Shown here piece by piece: positions 26,451 to 35,335 of a stretch of 64,000 bases of DNA (the first letter of the stretch is position 1; the number at the start of each line of letters is the position of its first letter). The stretch lies in contig CAZZUX010000001.1 of assembly GCA_964657395.1 (NCBI GenBank), forward strand, positions 62,001 to 126,000, given 5' to 3'. A program made the translations under genes and the position numbers. The DNA comes from G963692885 sp964657395. GTDB taxonomy: Bacteria; Acidobacteriota; Terriglobia; Terriglobales; Acidobacteriaceae. A model generated the notes under the pieces. It was not told the DNA's origin. It was given only the letters and a program-made list of their open reading frames with translations, and ran no database searches.

Positions 26451-27650
26451 TTAAACCTGCGCCTCAATCGATGCAGGCGTGGGCAAAACTGCCGGTGCCT
26501 GTTGCTTGTACACCGGCGATAACTCACGCAGGCGCTTAACAGCCGCTGGAACCACCTCGAGAGCGAAGTCAATGTCAGACTCGGTCGTGTGCTTGTCGAT
26601 GCTGAAGCGCAGGCTCGCTCGAGCGCGTGCCGGGGCCAGGCCCATGGCGGAAAGGACGTGTGACGGCTCAGCGGCGCCGGATGCGCAGGCCGAGCCTCCA
26701 GAGACAGCCAGGCCCTTCAGATCAAGAGCTATGACGAGGGCCTCACCTTCCAGGTGATCGAACCACAGGTTGGTCGTATTCGGAACGCGCGGAACTGCGC
26801 CGCCGTTCACACCGCACTCATCGACCAGGGCCCTCATCTCATGTTCCAGGCGATCCCGCAGACGACCCATCCTGCTGGCTGCGCCGTTCTCAAGCCCGGC
26901 CAGGGCCAGCTCCGCGGCCTTTCCCAGGGCAACAATGCCAGGAAGATTCTCGGTACCGGCCCGGCGCTGACGCTCGTGAGTGCCGCCAAAGAAGAGTGGC
27001 TCAAGCTGGGTGCCCCGGCGAACATACAAGGCTCCTACCCCTTGCGGTGCATGCATTTTGTGGCCGGAAATGGTCGCGAGATCGCAACCAATGGTGCTGA
27101 CATCGAGCGAGACCTTGCCGGCAGTCTGCACAGCGTCCGTGTGAAACCAGATATCAGCCTCCGCCGCAACACGGCCGATCTCATACACGGGCTGTAGTGC
27201 CCCGGTCTCGTTGTTAGCCATCATGATGCTGACCAGGGTGGTGTTGGGCTGGATGGCGTTGCGTACGGATTCAGGAGAGACGACGCCTTCGCTATTCACA
27301 GGCAGGAAGGTGACCTCAACTCCACGATCGCGCAGGCGCTCGGCCGCGTGCAGCACGGCATGATGCTCAATGGAGCTGGTGATGAGGTGATCACCCTGTT
27401 TGACCAGGCCGAAGAGCGCGAGATTGTCGCCCTCGGTACCGCCGCTGGTGAAAACGATCTCCGAAGCGCGGCAGTGAAAGAGCGCGGCGAGATGTTCGCG
27501 AGCGTTCTCGACAGCGGCGCGCGCGCGTTGTCCAAAGAAATGAATGGAGGAAGCATTGCCGAACTGCTCGGTAAAGAAGGGCTGCATGGCAGCAAACACT
27601 TCCGGGGCGAGCGGAGTGGTGGCATTCGAATCCATGTAGACGCGACGCAT
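26451..27650 (-). CDS. Cysteine desulfurase (IscS/NifS type)
   Basis: 399 residues. Pyridoxal-phosphate enzyme that removes sulfur from cysteine as a protein-bound persulfide. It has the DSNATTPLAPEVF start, the cofactor Lys in TISGHKMHAPQGVGALYV, and the catalytic Cys in SGGSACASGAAEPSHVL. The flexible loop after the Cys is of the longer IscS/NifS class I type. Located immediately before mnmA with a 4-base spacing, so delivery of sulfur to tRNA thiolation is the likely job. No iscU or other Fe-S assembly gene is adjacent. Confidence 0.92.
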   Translation of the reverse strand: MRRVYMDSNATTPLAPEVFAAMQPFFTEQFGNASSIHFFGQRARAAVENAREHLAALFHCRASEIVFTSGGTEGDNLALFGLVKQGDHLITSSIEHHAVLHAAERLRDRGVEVTFLPVNSEGVVSPESVRNAIQPNTTLVSIMMANNETGALQPVYEIGRVAAEADIWFHTDAVQTAGKVSLDVSTIGCDLATISGHKMHAPQGVGALYVRRGTQLEPLFFGGTHERQRRAGTENLPGIVALGKAAELALAGLENGAASRMGRLRDRLEHEMRALVDECGVNGGAVPRVPNTTNLWFDHLEGEALVIALDLKGLAVSGGSACASGAAEPSHVLSAMGLAPARARASLRFSIDKHTTESDIDFALEVVPAAVKRLRELSPVYKQQAPAVLPTPASIEAQV

Positions 27651-27835
27651 ACTTCTATTCTAATGCCCTAAGCCTACGAGCACAGGTATTCCGCGAGCGC
27701 CGTCCAGGAAGCTGACTCGGTCAGGCTCTTGCGAGTAAACAGCCTGCAATGTGCGCCCTGTGAACAAGCAGGCGGGTGAACGATCTTACGTCTACAAACC
27801 ATCGGGGCAATCGCTCAACGCTCTCTGTTCCAAGT

Positions 27836-27866
27836 CCAGAATCTGCTATGTTCTGGTCAGCAGATT
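27836..27866. promoter_or_regulatory. Overlapping inverted repeats upstream of the multicopper oxidase
   Basis: AATCTGCT (27840-27847) and AGCAGATT (27859-27866) form a perfect 8-bp inverted repeat with an 11-base spacer; CCAGAA (27836-27841) and TTCTGG (27851-27856) form a second one interleaved with it. They lie 58-88 bases before the proposed CTG start and may be an operator or RNA structure. The rest of the 27651-27923 gap shows nothing recognisable. Confidence 0.3.
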
Positions 27867-27923
27867 GCATGTTCGCAAGCTGACCTTGTCTGCTGCCCGC
27901 AAACCGACATTCAAGGAGCCGAT

Positions 27924-29591
27924 CTGAAGAATCGCAGGCAATTCCTGACATCAGCCGGAACATTAGCTTCCGGAATTGCGGCATACAGCCATTCGTCGCT
28001 GGCTTGGGCCCTAGCAAGCGCCGAAGGCGACCATCAGCTTCGAACCCCGGACAAAGTCGATCGTTACATCGATCCGCTGCCCATTCCAGCAAAGCTCAAA
28101 CCGCTCGAGGTCAGGAAGGGCAGCGTCGCCTATTCGGTCCGCATGCGAGAGTTTGAGCAGCGGCTGCATTCGCAATTGCCGCCGACCAGATTGTGGGGAT
28201 ACGAGGGCAAGTATCCCGGTCCGACCATTGAGGCGAAGACGGGCACCCCCATCCAGGTCGATTGGCATAATCAACTGCCAAAAACCCACATGTTTCCCAT
28301 CGATCCGCACATCCATGGTGCGATGGCTCCGGCACCGGCTGTCCGCGCCGTGACCCACCTTCACGGCATTCGCTCAACACCGGAGAGCGATGGTTTGCCG
28401 GAACTCTGGTTTGTGCCCGGTCATACCGCTCGCTACCACTACCCGAATGATCAGCCGGCCGCTTCCCTCTGGTACCACGATCATGCCCTGGGCATCACGC
28501 GTCTGAATCTGTACGCCGGCCTGGCTGGCTTCTACCTGCTGCGCGATGAAGAAGAAGAGAAGATGTCTCTCCCCGCTGGCGAGTACGAGATCCCGCTCAT
28601 GCTTCAGGATAAGGCGCTGGATGATCATGGTCAGTTGATCTACTCGCCCAGCAATGATGATGGTGTGAAATTGCCGCCGGGCCAATGGGGGCCCGAATTC
28701 TATGGAGCTCTCCCGGTTGTCAACGGAGCGATTTATCCCTATCTCGATGTTGAGCCACGACCCTATCGCCTTCGCGTTGTCAACGCCGCCAACTCCCGGT
28801 TCTTCAGGATCTCCTTCGACCGAGCGACGCAGCCGACAGATGCGCCAAGACGCGTTAAGTTCCTGCAGATCGGGACGGACGGCGGTTTTCTGCCGCGAGT
28901 GGTCGCCCAGGAGCAATTACTGATGGGCGGGGCAGAACGTGCCGATCTGCTGATCGATTTCACAGGGATGGAAGATCAAACCATTACGTTGCGCAACAAC
29001 GCATCTGCGCCATTTCCGAACCTCGGGATGGCAGTGATGGAGCGCGAAGCGATTTACGAAATGATGCAGTTTCGCGTGCGGCTGCCGCTTAGTAAGCAGA
29101 AGGTCGCCTTCAGCTTCCCCGACGCTTCCCGCTTTCCAGCATTGGAAATTCCGCCGGGTGTGGTGACGCGCGACCTGGTGTTGACCGAGAAGATGGATGC
29201 AAGCGGACAATCGCTGGGCGTAAGAATCAACGAGAAAGGGTATGACGATCCGGTCACGGAAAGAGTGAAGCTCGGCGCGACCGAAGTGTGGCGCTTCGTC
29301 AATACCACTGAAGATGCTCATCCGATGCACCTCCACCTCGTGGCCTTCCGCATCATCAGCCGCCAGGGCTTTGACATCAGCTCCTGGATAGGTGGAACGA
29401 TGAAGCTTTCAGGGCAACCCAGGCCGCCCCAGCCAAACGAACAGGGCTGGAAAGATACCGCAGTGGTCAGCCCGGGCGAGATACTCTCAATTCTTGTTAC
29501 GTTTTCCGGGTTCAAGGGAAAGTTCGTCTATCACTGTCACATGCTTGAGCATGAAGACAATGACATGATGCGGCCGTTTGAAGTGACCTAA
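27924..29591 (+). CDS. Tat-exported multicopper oxidase (CotA/bilirubin-oxidase-like), CTG start
   Basis: 555 residues when read from CTG at 27924. Reading only from the first ATG (28143) would remove 73 codons including the export signal. CTG sits five bases after a perfect AAGGAG (27913-27918), and the N-terminus then reads KNRRQFLTSAGTLASGIAAY, a twin-arginine signal peptide. No ATG, GTG or TTG is found in frame nearby. Copper motifs: THLHGIRS, WYHDHALGITR, HPMHLHLVAFRI and CHMLEHEDNDMM cover the four conserved His clusters and the type-1 Cys. Closest in layout to three-domain CotA spore-coat/bilirubin oxidases. It oxidises phenolics or metals in the periplasm or outside; substrate not known. 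Confidence 0.88.
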   Translation: MKNRRQFLTSAGTLASGIAAYSHSSLAWALASAEGDHQLRTPDKVDRYIDPLPIPAKLKPLEVRKGSVAYSVRMREFEQRLHSQLPPTRLWGYEGKYPGPTIEAKTGTPIQVDWHNQLPKTHMFPIDPHIHGAMAPAPAVRAVTHLHGIRSTPESDGLPELWFVPGHTARYHYPNDQPAASLWYHDHALGITRLNLYAGLAGFYLLRDEEEEKMSLPAGEYEIPLMLQDKALDDHGQLIYSPSNDDGVKLPPGQWGPEFYGALPVVNGAIYPYLDVEPRPYRLRVVNAANSRFFRISFDRATQPTDAPRRVKFLQIGTDGGFLPRVVAQEQLLMGGAERADLLIDFTGMEDQTITLRNNASAPFPNLGMAVMEREAIYEMMQFRVRLPLSKQKVAFSFPDASRFPALEIPPGVVTRDLVLTEKMDASGQSLGVRINEKGYDDPVTERVKLGATEVWRFVNTTEDAHPMHLHLVAFRIISRQGFDISSWIGGTMKLSGQPRPPQPNEQGWKDTAVVSPGEILSILVTFSGFKGKFVYHCHMLEHEDNDMMRPFEVT

Positions 29592-29854
29592 AAGACGGCT
29601 CTAAGGATTGTCCGCTTGTGGCTGCGTGGTTGTTCGGATAGCTCGTGCAGCCTGGGCTGCTTGGAAATAACACTTCAACATAGGGCGCGGTAAACAGCTG
29701 AAGTCGGACCGGTTCCCGGAACGCACTCCGGATGCAACGCAATCCGGAATTTGCACTATGACAAAGTTGAAGCCGAAGGACTAAAATCCCGCCAACGCAG
29801 AATGGGGATCCTATTCCATTCCGAACGCTTCCATCCAGACCGAAGGAGCAACAC

Positions 29855-31384
29855 ATGGCGACAGCCACTGCAATACGTCCCGGACGCTACGGCTTTCCTG
29901 TAACCATTCGCAAGCAGTACGACAACTACATCGGCGGTCAATGGGTTGCGCCCGCATCCGGCGCTTACTTTGAAAATGTTACGCCGGTCACAGGCGAAGT
30001 CCTCTGCGAAATTGCCCGTTCGAACGCTGCTGATGTCGATCGCGCCCTCGATGCAGCCCACGCCGCAAAAGCCGCGTGGGGCAAGACTTCGACGACTGCG
30101 CGAAGCAACATGCTGAACCTGATCGCGCAGCGCATGGAAGAAAACCTTGAGATGCTTGCGACCGTAGAGACCTGGGACAACGGAAAAGCCATCCGCGAAA
30201 CCATGGCTGCGGACCTTCCACTCGCCATCGACCATTTCCGCTATTTTGCCGGAGCGATCCGTGCGCAGGAAGGCGGCATATCCGAAATTGACGCAACCAC
30301 GGTTGCCTATCACTACCACGAACCGCTTGGTGTCATCGGTCTCATCATTCCGTGGAACTTTCCGATCCTGATGGCGGCATGGAAGCTCGCGCCCGCACTA
30401 GCCGCCGGTAACTGCGTCGTCCTCAAACCAGCCGAACAGACGCCACTCTCCATCCTCGTGCTGGCTGAGCTTATTGCGGACATACTGCCTGCCGGCGTGC
30501 TAAACATCGTCAACGGCTTCGGTCTTGAAGCCGGAAAGCCGCTCGCCTCCAGCCCACGTATTCAGAAGGTCGCCTTCACCGGCGAAACCACGACCGGGCG
30601 ACTCATCATGCAGTATGCCTCGCAGAACATCATCCCGGTCACACTCGAGCTGGGCGGCAAGTCACCGAATATCTTTTTCTCGGACGTGGTCAGCCAGGAT
30701 GATGCCTTCTATAACAAGGCACTCGAAGGCTTCACCATGTTCGCCTTGAACCAGGGCGAAGTCTGTACCTGTCCCTCGCGCGCCCTCATTCAAGACACTA
30801 TTTATGACCAGTTCATGGAGCGGGCAATTAAACGCGTCCAGGCGATCAAGCAGGCCAACCCTCTTGATAACACCACCATGATGGGTGCGCAGGCGTCGAG
30901 TGAGCAGATGGAAAAGATCCTTTCCTACATCGATATCGGCAAGCAGGAAGGCGCCCAGCTGTTGACCGGGGGCAAGCGCGCGACCATGGAAGGCGATCTC
31001 GCGAACGGCTTCTATGTCGAGCCCACCATCTTCAAAGGCAACAACAAAATGCGCATCTTCCAGGAAGAAATCTTCGGACCGGTCGTCTCGGTTACGACCT
31101 TCCATGATCAGGACGAAGCGCTTGCCCTCGCCAATGACACTTTGTACGGTCTGGGTGCCGGCGTTTGGACACGCGACATGAACCGCGCCTACCAGATGGG
31201 CCGTGGTATCCAGGCCGGACGCGTCTGGACGAATTGCTATCACCTCTATCCTGCGCATGCTGCCTTCGGAGGCTACAAGCAATCAGGCATCGGGCGCGAG
31301 AATCACAAGATGATGCTCGATCACTATCAGCAGACCAAGAACCAGCTCATCAGCTACAGCCCGGACGCTATGGGCTTCTTCTAG
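29855..31384 (+). CDS. Aldehyde dehydrogenase (ExaC/AldB type)
   Basis: 509 residues, NAD(P)-dependent aldehyde dehydrogenase. Visible are PWNFPILMAAWKLAPALAAGN (substrate/cofactor channel), FTGETTTGRLIM, the catalytic Glu in LELGGKSPN and the catalytic Cys in NQGEVCTCPSRAL. The QGEVC-TCPSR form and overall length match acetaldehyde/ethanol-pathway enzymes such as ExaC and AldB. A strong AAGGAG-like site (GAAGGAGC) lies just before the ATG. The DUF779 gene follows after 142 bases, a known neighbour for this subgroup. The 263 bases before it show no clear promoter. Confidence 0.92.
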   Translation: MATATAIRPGRYGFPVTIRKQYDNYIGGQWVAPASGAYFENVTPVTGEVLCEIARSNAADVDRALDAAHAAKAAWGKTSTTARSNMLNLIAQRMEENLEMLATVETWDNGKAIRETMAADLPLAIDHFRYFAGAIRAQEGGISEIDATTVAYHYHEPLGVIGLIIPWNFPILMAAWKLAPALAAGNCVVLKPAEQTPLSILVLAELIADILPAGVLNIVNGFGLEAGKPLASSPRIQKVAFTGETTTGRLIMQYASQNIIPVTLELGGKSPNIFFSDVVSQDDAFYNKALEGFTMFALNQGEVCTCPSRALIQDTIYDQFMERAIKRVQAIKQANPLDNTTMMGAQASSEQMEKILSYIDIGKQEGAQLLTGGKRATMEGDLANGFYVEPTIFKGNNKMRIFQEEIFGPVVSVTTFHDQDEALALANDTLYGLGAGVWTRDMNRAYQMGRGIQAGRVWTNCYHLYPAHAAFGGYKQSGIGRENHKMMLDHYQQTKNQLISYSPDAMGFF

Positions 31385-31468
31385 GTACTGGCCGTACGGG
31401 CGTAGGCGGCTCTGCCGCTGACACTCGCGTTGGTCTCAAGCCTCTGCGTTCAGCAAACAACCGGATGT

Positions 31469-31494
31469 CCCGGGTCTCGCTCCCGAGACCTGGG
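31469..31494. repeat. Strong GC-rich hairpin between aldehyde dehydrogenase and DUF779 genes
   Basis: CCCGGGTCTCG and CGAGACCTGGG form an 11-bp stem (one G-T pair) around a 4-base loop. No T-run follows on either strand. It could be a REP-like intergenic element or an mRNA-stabilising processing site that sets different levels of the two products. Confidence 0.6.
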
Positions 31495-31526
31495 CTCACC
31501 TGCAGCCTAAACCCACTATTGAAAAC

Positions 31527-31907
31527 ATGATGAGAACGATCCCGCCCCAGGTCCTTCGAACAGAAGCAGCCACAGCTCTGATGGAAAAGCTTGGCACGCG
31601 TCATGGAGCCCTCATGTTCCATCAATCCGGAGGATGCTGTGACGGCAGTTCGCCCATGTGCTATCCACGCGGAGAGTTCGTCGTCGGCGACAGTGACGTG
31701 CTGCTCGGCGAACTTGGAGACACGCCGTTCTACATCAGCGGTCCTCAATTTGAATACTGGAAGCACACGCAGCTCATTCTTGACGTAGTCCCTGGCCGCG
31801 GCGGGATGTTCTCGCTCGAAAATGGCGAGGGCGTCCGCTTCCTTATTCGTTCCCGCGTCTTCACGGACGAAGAGATCGCGGCGCTTCGCGAGCAAGGACG
31901 CATTTAG
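31527..31907 (+). CDS. DUF779 protein
   Basis: 126 residues, all the typical DUF779 length. Conserved cores are GALMFHQSGGCCDGSSPMC (residues about 27-45), with Cys-Cys and a third Cys that may bind metal, then FYISGPQFEYWKHTQLILDVVPGRGGMFSLEN. DUF779 genes commonly follow ExaC-type aldehyde dehydrogenases, as here, which suggests a helper or regulatory role for that enzyme. No catalytic activity is established. Confidence 0.85.
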   Translation: MMRTIPPQVLRTEAATALMEKLGTRHGALMFHQSGGCCDGSSPMCYPRGEFVVGDSDVLLGELGDTPFYISGPQFEYWKHTQLILDVVPGRGGMFSLENGEGVRFLIRSRVFTDEEIAALREQGRI

Positions 31908-31914
31908 CCGTATC

Positions 31915-31934
31915 CTGGCAGAATCTGCTGCCAG
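31915..31934. repeat. Perfect hairpin after DUF779 gene
   Basis: CTGGCAG, a 6-base loop and CTGCCAG, 7 bp perfect, 8 bases after the DUF779 stop. It has no T-run, so it is at best a weak terminator between two converging units. Confidence 0.4.
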
Positions 31935-31999
31935 CCATCATGCTTTCGTAGATCCTGATTGCCTTCACTAACCCGATGGTTTCGATCTGAACGATCCAC

Positions 32000-32215
32000 C
32001 TACCGCTTGCCGCGAGGATCGTACTGAAAGCATTGCTCAATGGGGACCCCCAGGGTCATCGCTACCTTGAATGCAGTCTCCAGGGATGGCGAATACTTAT
32101 CCTGTTCGATCGCGATCACTGTCTGCCGCGTAACTCCGATGCGATCAGCAAGCTCCTGCTGCGTCATCTCCCGTAGTGCGCGAAGTTCTCGAACCTGGTT
32201 CCGGATCGCCGGCAT
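32000..32215 (-). CDS. XRE-type helix-turn-helix regulator
   Basis: 71 residues, consisting almost only of a Cro/CI-type domain: RNQVRELRALREMTQQELADRIGVTRQTVIAIEQDKYSPSLETAFKVAMTLG. Similar to the short YozG-like regulators. Its ATG shares one base with the stop of the upstream membrane protein gene (TGATG), so the two are translationally coupled. A near-perfect 20-bp palindrome lies upstream of the pair and is the likely own operator. Confidence 0.88.
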   Translation of the reverse strand: MPAIRNQVRELRALREMTQQELADRIGVTRQTVIAIEQDKYSPSLETAFKVAMTLGVPIEQCFQYDPRGKR

Positions 32216-32643
32216 CAGATGGCTCTCCGGTAGGCGATGACCTGGGACGCCGTCTTCGTAATATCCGAAATGACCAGCATGCCAAAAAATACGCTCAGAA
32301 AGTGCAGGCCAATCATCCTGCTTTCGATCGGGAAATTGCCGACAGCCGCATGAAACCAGAGCATGCCAAGGCCTAACACCATCAGCGAGGCCAAGGTCAG
32401 GTAGCCGGCGCGATAGCCGCGAAGCTCAATCAAACGATCCCGTTCGTCGGTCACCCGGTTGCGCGTGAACGCCGCAATGATCGATTGCAGAATGATCTGC
32501 AGCACGATGATCGAAATGATCATGCCCGCTACCTTGTTCACAGAGTTCTGGTGATGCAAAACAAAGTATGGAAAATACACGATGATTTCCGCTATCAGCG
32601 AGGCGTAAAGGGACTTCTCCCGGTAGGAAAGACCTGTGGCCAT
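32215..32643 (-). CDS. DUF2178-like four-helix membrane protein
   Basis: 142 residues with four hydrophobic segments (about 12-30, 38-59, 82-99 and 109-130). The central RNRVTDERDRLIELRGYRAGYLTL, a conserved ERD motif between helices two and three, is typical of DUF2178-like proteins found with short XRE regulators. ATG preceded by GGAGGG. First gene of a two-gene unit with the XRE regulator; sensing of the membrane state and release of the regulator is possible but not shown. Confidence 0.78.
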   Translation of the reverse strand: MATGLSYREKSLYASLIAEIIVYFPYFVLHHQNSVNKVAGMIISIIVLQIILQSIIAAFTRNRVTDERDRLIELRGYRAGYLTLASLMVLGLGMLWFHAAVGNFPIESRMIGLHFLSVFFGMLVISDITKTASQVIAYRRAI

Positions 32644-32655
32644 GACAACCCTCCA

Positions 32656-32675
32656 ATGTCAAATATATTTAACAT
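32656..32675. promoter_or_regulatory. Palindromic operator candidate of the XRE/membrane unit
   Basis: A 20-bp palindrome with a single mismatched pair: half-sites ATGTCAAATA and TATTTAACAT. It is A/T-rich in a GC-rich genome and lies between the promoter and the ribosome binding site of the membrane protein gene. XRE regulators usually bind such palindromes and repress themselves. Confidence 0.6.
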
Positions 32676-32680
32676 GGCTG

Positions 32681-32709
32681 AAGATAGCCCAGCATAAGCG
32701 TTATGTCAA
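32681..32709 (-). promoter_or_regulatory. Sigma-70 promoter of the XRE/membrane unit
   Basis: On the minus strand TTGACA (32709-32704), a 17-base spacer and TATCTT (32686-32681). The -35 box is perfect and the spacing is ideal. The palindrome at 32656-32675 begins 6 bases downstream, overlapping the start of transcription. Confidence 0.65.
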
Positions 32710-32805
32710 AAAAATAATACATGCCTTGAAGGAGAAGTTCTGTGCCGGCGCACCGGCTGAGCTTATCCAGCCTCAGCCAGCCTTAGACGGTCGCTGCGGT
32801 AGAGC

Positions 32806-33942
32806 TTAGCTACGATCTTCGATAGGGATGTAAGGTGCAGGGTATTCGGGTCCGATGTAGTCGGCACGTGGACGGATGAGGCGATTGTCGTCATGCTGTT
32901 CGATCACATGCGCGGCCCATCCGGCGATCCGGCTGACGGCAAAGATCGGCGTGAACAGATCGATATCGATTCCCAGAGTGGTATAGGTCGACGCCGAGTA
33001 AAAGTCGACGTTGGCGTTGAGCTTTTTCTCCTGCTTGATGTAAAGCTCGATAGCGCGCGACATAGCGAACCACTTCGGATTGCCGGACGACTTTCCCAGT
33101 TCCTCACTCATACGACGTAGATGCGTGGCACGAGGATCTTCCGTCTTGTAGACACGGTGGCCAAAGCCGGAGACCTTCTCCTTGTTGGCCAGCATCTTCT
33201 TGACATGCTCGACCGGATCTTCGCCTGACGCGTCCACTGCCTGCAGCATGCGCATCACAGCCTCGTTCGCACCACCGTGCAGAGGACCTTTCAATGCGCC
33301 GATGGCGCCGGTGATAGCCGAGTGCATGTCGGCGAGCGTGGCGGCGATTACGCGGGCCGCGAAGGTCGAGGCATTCAGTTCGTGGTCGGCGTGGAGGATG
33401 AGCGCTATGTCGAGGGTCTTGGTGGCTGTCTCGGAAGGCTTTTCGCCCGTCAACATCCAGAGGAAGTTGCCTGCGTGTGACAGCGTCTTGTCTGCTTCAA
33501 GAACCGGCTTGCCCTTGCGAATGCGATCGTAGTTGGCTACTACCATGGCAATCTGCGAGGTCAGCCGAAAGGCTTTCCGGACATTCGCGTCATGCGCATT
33601 GCTGGCTTCGTCCTCGTCGTAAACAGAGAGGCGGGATACCGCTGTACGCAGCACTTCCATTGGCGTGGCTGACTTCGGGAAGCCGCCTAGGAGCTGGTTC
33701 ATCTGCGGGTCCATGACCCTGGATTCGGCCAGGCTCTTGCGGAAGGCGGCGAGCTCGGTGGCATTGGGCAGCTTGCCGTGCCAGAGGAGATAGGTGGTCT
33801 GCTCGAAGTCCGATTTGGCGGCCAGTTCGTGAATGTCGATGCCGCGATAGGAGAGTACTCCTGCGTCACCGTCGATCCAGCAAATGCCGGAGCTGGCTGC
33901 AACGATACCTTCGAGTCCCTTGGCTGGTGCTGCTGTCGCCAT
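32806..33942 (-). CDS. Citrate synthase (short bacterial type)
   Basis: 378 residues from the ATG at 33942, preceded by AAGGAG; the longer frame upstream is not supported. It condenses acetyl-CoA with oxaloacetate. Motifs: SYRGIDIHELA near the N-terminus, LHADHELNASTFAARV with the catalytic His, LKGPLHGGANEAV with the second catalytic His, GFGHRVYKTEDPRA and later Asp in NVDFYSAS. Length and HGGANE context fit the short Gram-positive/archaeal-like type II-independent enzymes, including 2-methylcitrate synthases, so the latter activity cannot be excluded. No other citric-acid-cycle gene is adjacent. Confidence 0.92.
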   Translation of the reverse strand: MATAAPAKGLEGIVAASSGICWIDGDAGVLSYRGIDIHELAAKSDFEQTTYLLWHGKLPNATELAAFRKSLAESRVMDPQMNQLLGGFPKSATPMEVLRTAVSRLSVYDEDEASNAHDANVRKAFRLTSQIAMVVANYDRIRKGKPVLEADKTLSHAGNFLWMLTGEKPSETATKTLDIALILHADHELNASTFAARVIAATLADMHSAITGAIGALKGPLHGGANEAVMRMLQAVDASGEDPVEHVKKMLANKEKVSGFGHRVYKTEDPRATHLRRMSEELGKSSGNPKWFAMSRAIELYIKQEKKLNANVDFYSASTYTTLGIDIDLFTPIFAVSRIAGWAAHVIEQHDDNRLIRPRADYIGPEYPAPYIPIEDRS

Positions 33943-34099
33943 TTCGTGTTTCTCCTTCAGTGAAGCGTGGGGGAATGCCTTACGGCAAAACTCTGTTATA
34001 GCGCAGCGTTGCACACGTTGTCATGACATGGCCGTTTGCAAGTTGTCCGGAACGGGCTATACACCCACTGCTTGTTGTGCTGTCCAGAAAGCGCCTCCA

Positions 34100-35287
34100 T
34101 TAGGGACGCATGGCCCGGGACCGGGGATGCATGGAGCCCACCGGCTGTTTCGTGCGATCAGTGTGAACCGTGTACGATTTGCCTGCGAGTGCCGGTGCGA
34201 AGCGATTCGGACGGAACTCGCTAAGCTCACACGGCAGCGGAACAGCGGGATCAAGGATGGCGTCGGCAAGCAGCCTTGCCGTGGCAGGCGCCAGAAGGAT
34301 GCCATTGCGGTAATGACCAGCAGCAATCCAGAGACGGTTTGATGACGTCTCCTCGTTGCCGATCGGCCCTCGTTGGCTAGTGGATGGTGCGAGTGGTCCT
34401 ATAAGCGGTAGTCCGTCCGGGGAACCGGGGCGTAATCCCGTCCACACTTCTTCGATGGCGGCATCCTTGATCGGAGGCCAGAGAGCGATGGCCCTTTCCA
34501 GCAGCCAGTCAGTGGCGGCTGGATGGATGGTTCGATCAAATCCTGCATCTTCCACGGTGGCACCGATGATGATGCGTCCATCCCCGCGAGGCACCAGGTA
34601 GATCTCGGGCGACCGCAAAACGGCAGTTAGTGAAGGGGATTGAGTCAACCGCACGGCCAGCATCTGTCCCTTCTTTGGTACAAGAGCCGAGTGGAGCGCC
34701 GGAAGATGGTCACTCCAGGCACCAGTACACACGATCAGGCATTCGGCCGAGAGCGGACCCTGAGCGGTTTCAACGGTGATGCCGTTCGTCTCGGAGTAAA
34801 TCGATCGTGAAGCCATATGTTCCAGGATGCGAACTCCCGCGGCACGGACGGCCACGGGCAATGCCAGGCAAAGGTCCCGGGGATCGAGGGATTGTTCATC
34901 GAGCCACAGAAATGGTCCTGCAACCTCAGGGTTCAGCCCTGGAACGCGGCGCTGCGCCTCGGCTACGTCGATGTGACCAGCCGAATCTGCGTGGCCGGGG
35001 CTGCAAAGCTGCAAAGTGGAAGCAGTTCGCAGCGGGACGTTGTGGCCGGAAAGCTGCTCAATATTTCGTAGGTAATCCGGATAGAGGGCCAGGCTTTTGC
35101 GCGCCAGCCGTGCAAGTTGTGGAGGATTTTCCGGGTCAGCGGCTGCGAGCATTCCTGCGGCTGCCCACGATGCTTCGCGCATGGCTTCGCCACGCTCAAG
35201 CACGGTAACCTCTACGCCGCGGGAGGCCAGTTCAAGCGCAGTGGAAAGGCCGACAATGCCCGCGCCCACAATGAGTGCCGTCTTCAC
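34100..35287 (-). CDS. thiO: Glycine oxidase ThiO-like FAD oxidoreductase
   Basis: 395 residues. DAO-family flavoenzyme with the FAD-binding GAGIVGLSTALELASRG (residues 8-24), ASWAAAGMLAA (residues 39-49) as in glycine oxidases, VPRGDGRIIIGATVEDAGFD and a C-terminal GLRPGSPDGLPLIGP and HYRNGILLAPATA, all characteristic of ThiO. It makes iminoacetate from glycine for the thiazole of thiamine. No thiS/thiG lies beside it. The C-terminal 35 residues after the conserved NGILLAPATARLLADAI are variable. Confidence 0.85.
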   Translation of the reverse strand: MKTALIVGAGIVGLSTALELASRGVEVTVLERGEAMREASWAAAGMLAAADPENPPQLARLARKSLALYPDYLRNIEQLSGHNVPLRTASTLQLCSPGHADSAGHIDVAEAQRRVPGLNPEVAGPFLWLDEQSLDPRDLCLALPVAVRAAGVRILEHMASRSIYSETNGITVETAQGPLSAECLIVCTGAWSDHLPALHSALVPKKGQMLAVRLTQSPSLTAVLRSPEIYLVPRGDGRIIIGATVEDAGFDRTIHPAATDWLLERAIALWPPIKDAAIEEVWTGLRPGSPDGLPLIGPLAPSTSQRGPIGNEETSSNRLWIAAGHYRNGILLAPATARLLADAILDPAVPLPCELSEFRPNRFAPALAGKSYTVHTDRTKQPVGSMHPRSRAMRP

Positions 35288-35335
35288 TCATTCATTCTAG
35301 TAGTCGCTGAAGTAAAGCCCCGTCAAGGAGATCGC

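Noticed and set aside
29592..29854. Sigma-54 promoter for the aldehyde dehydrogenase
   Set aside because: TGGC-N7-TTGT at about 29611 has no GC at the -12 position and is more than 220 bases from the ATG.
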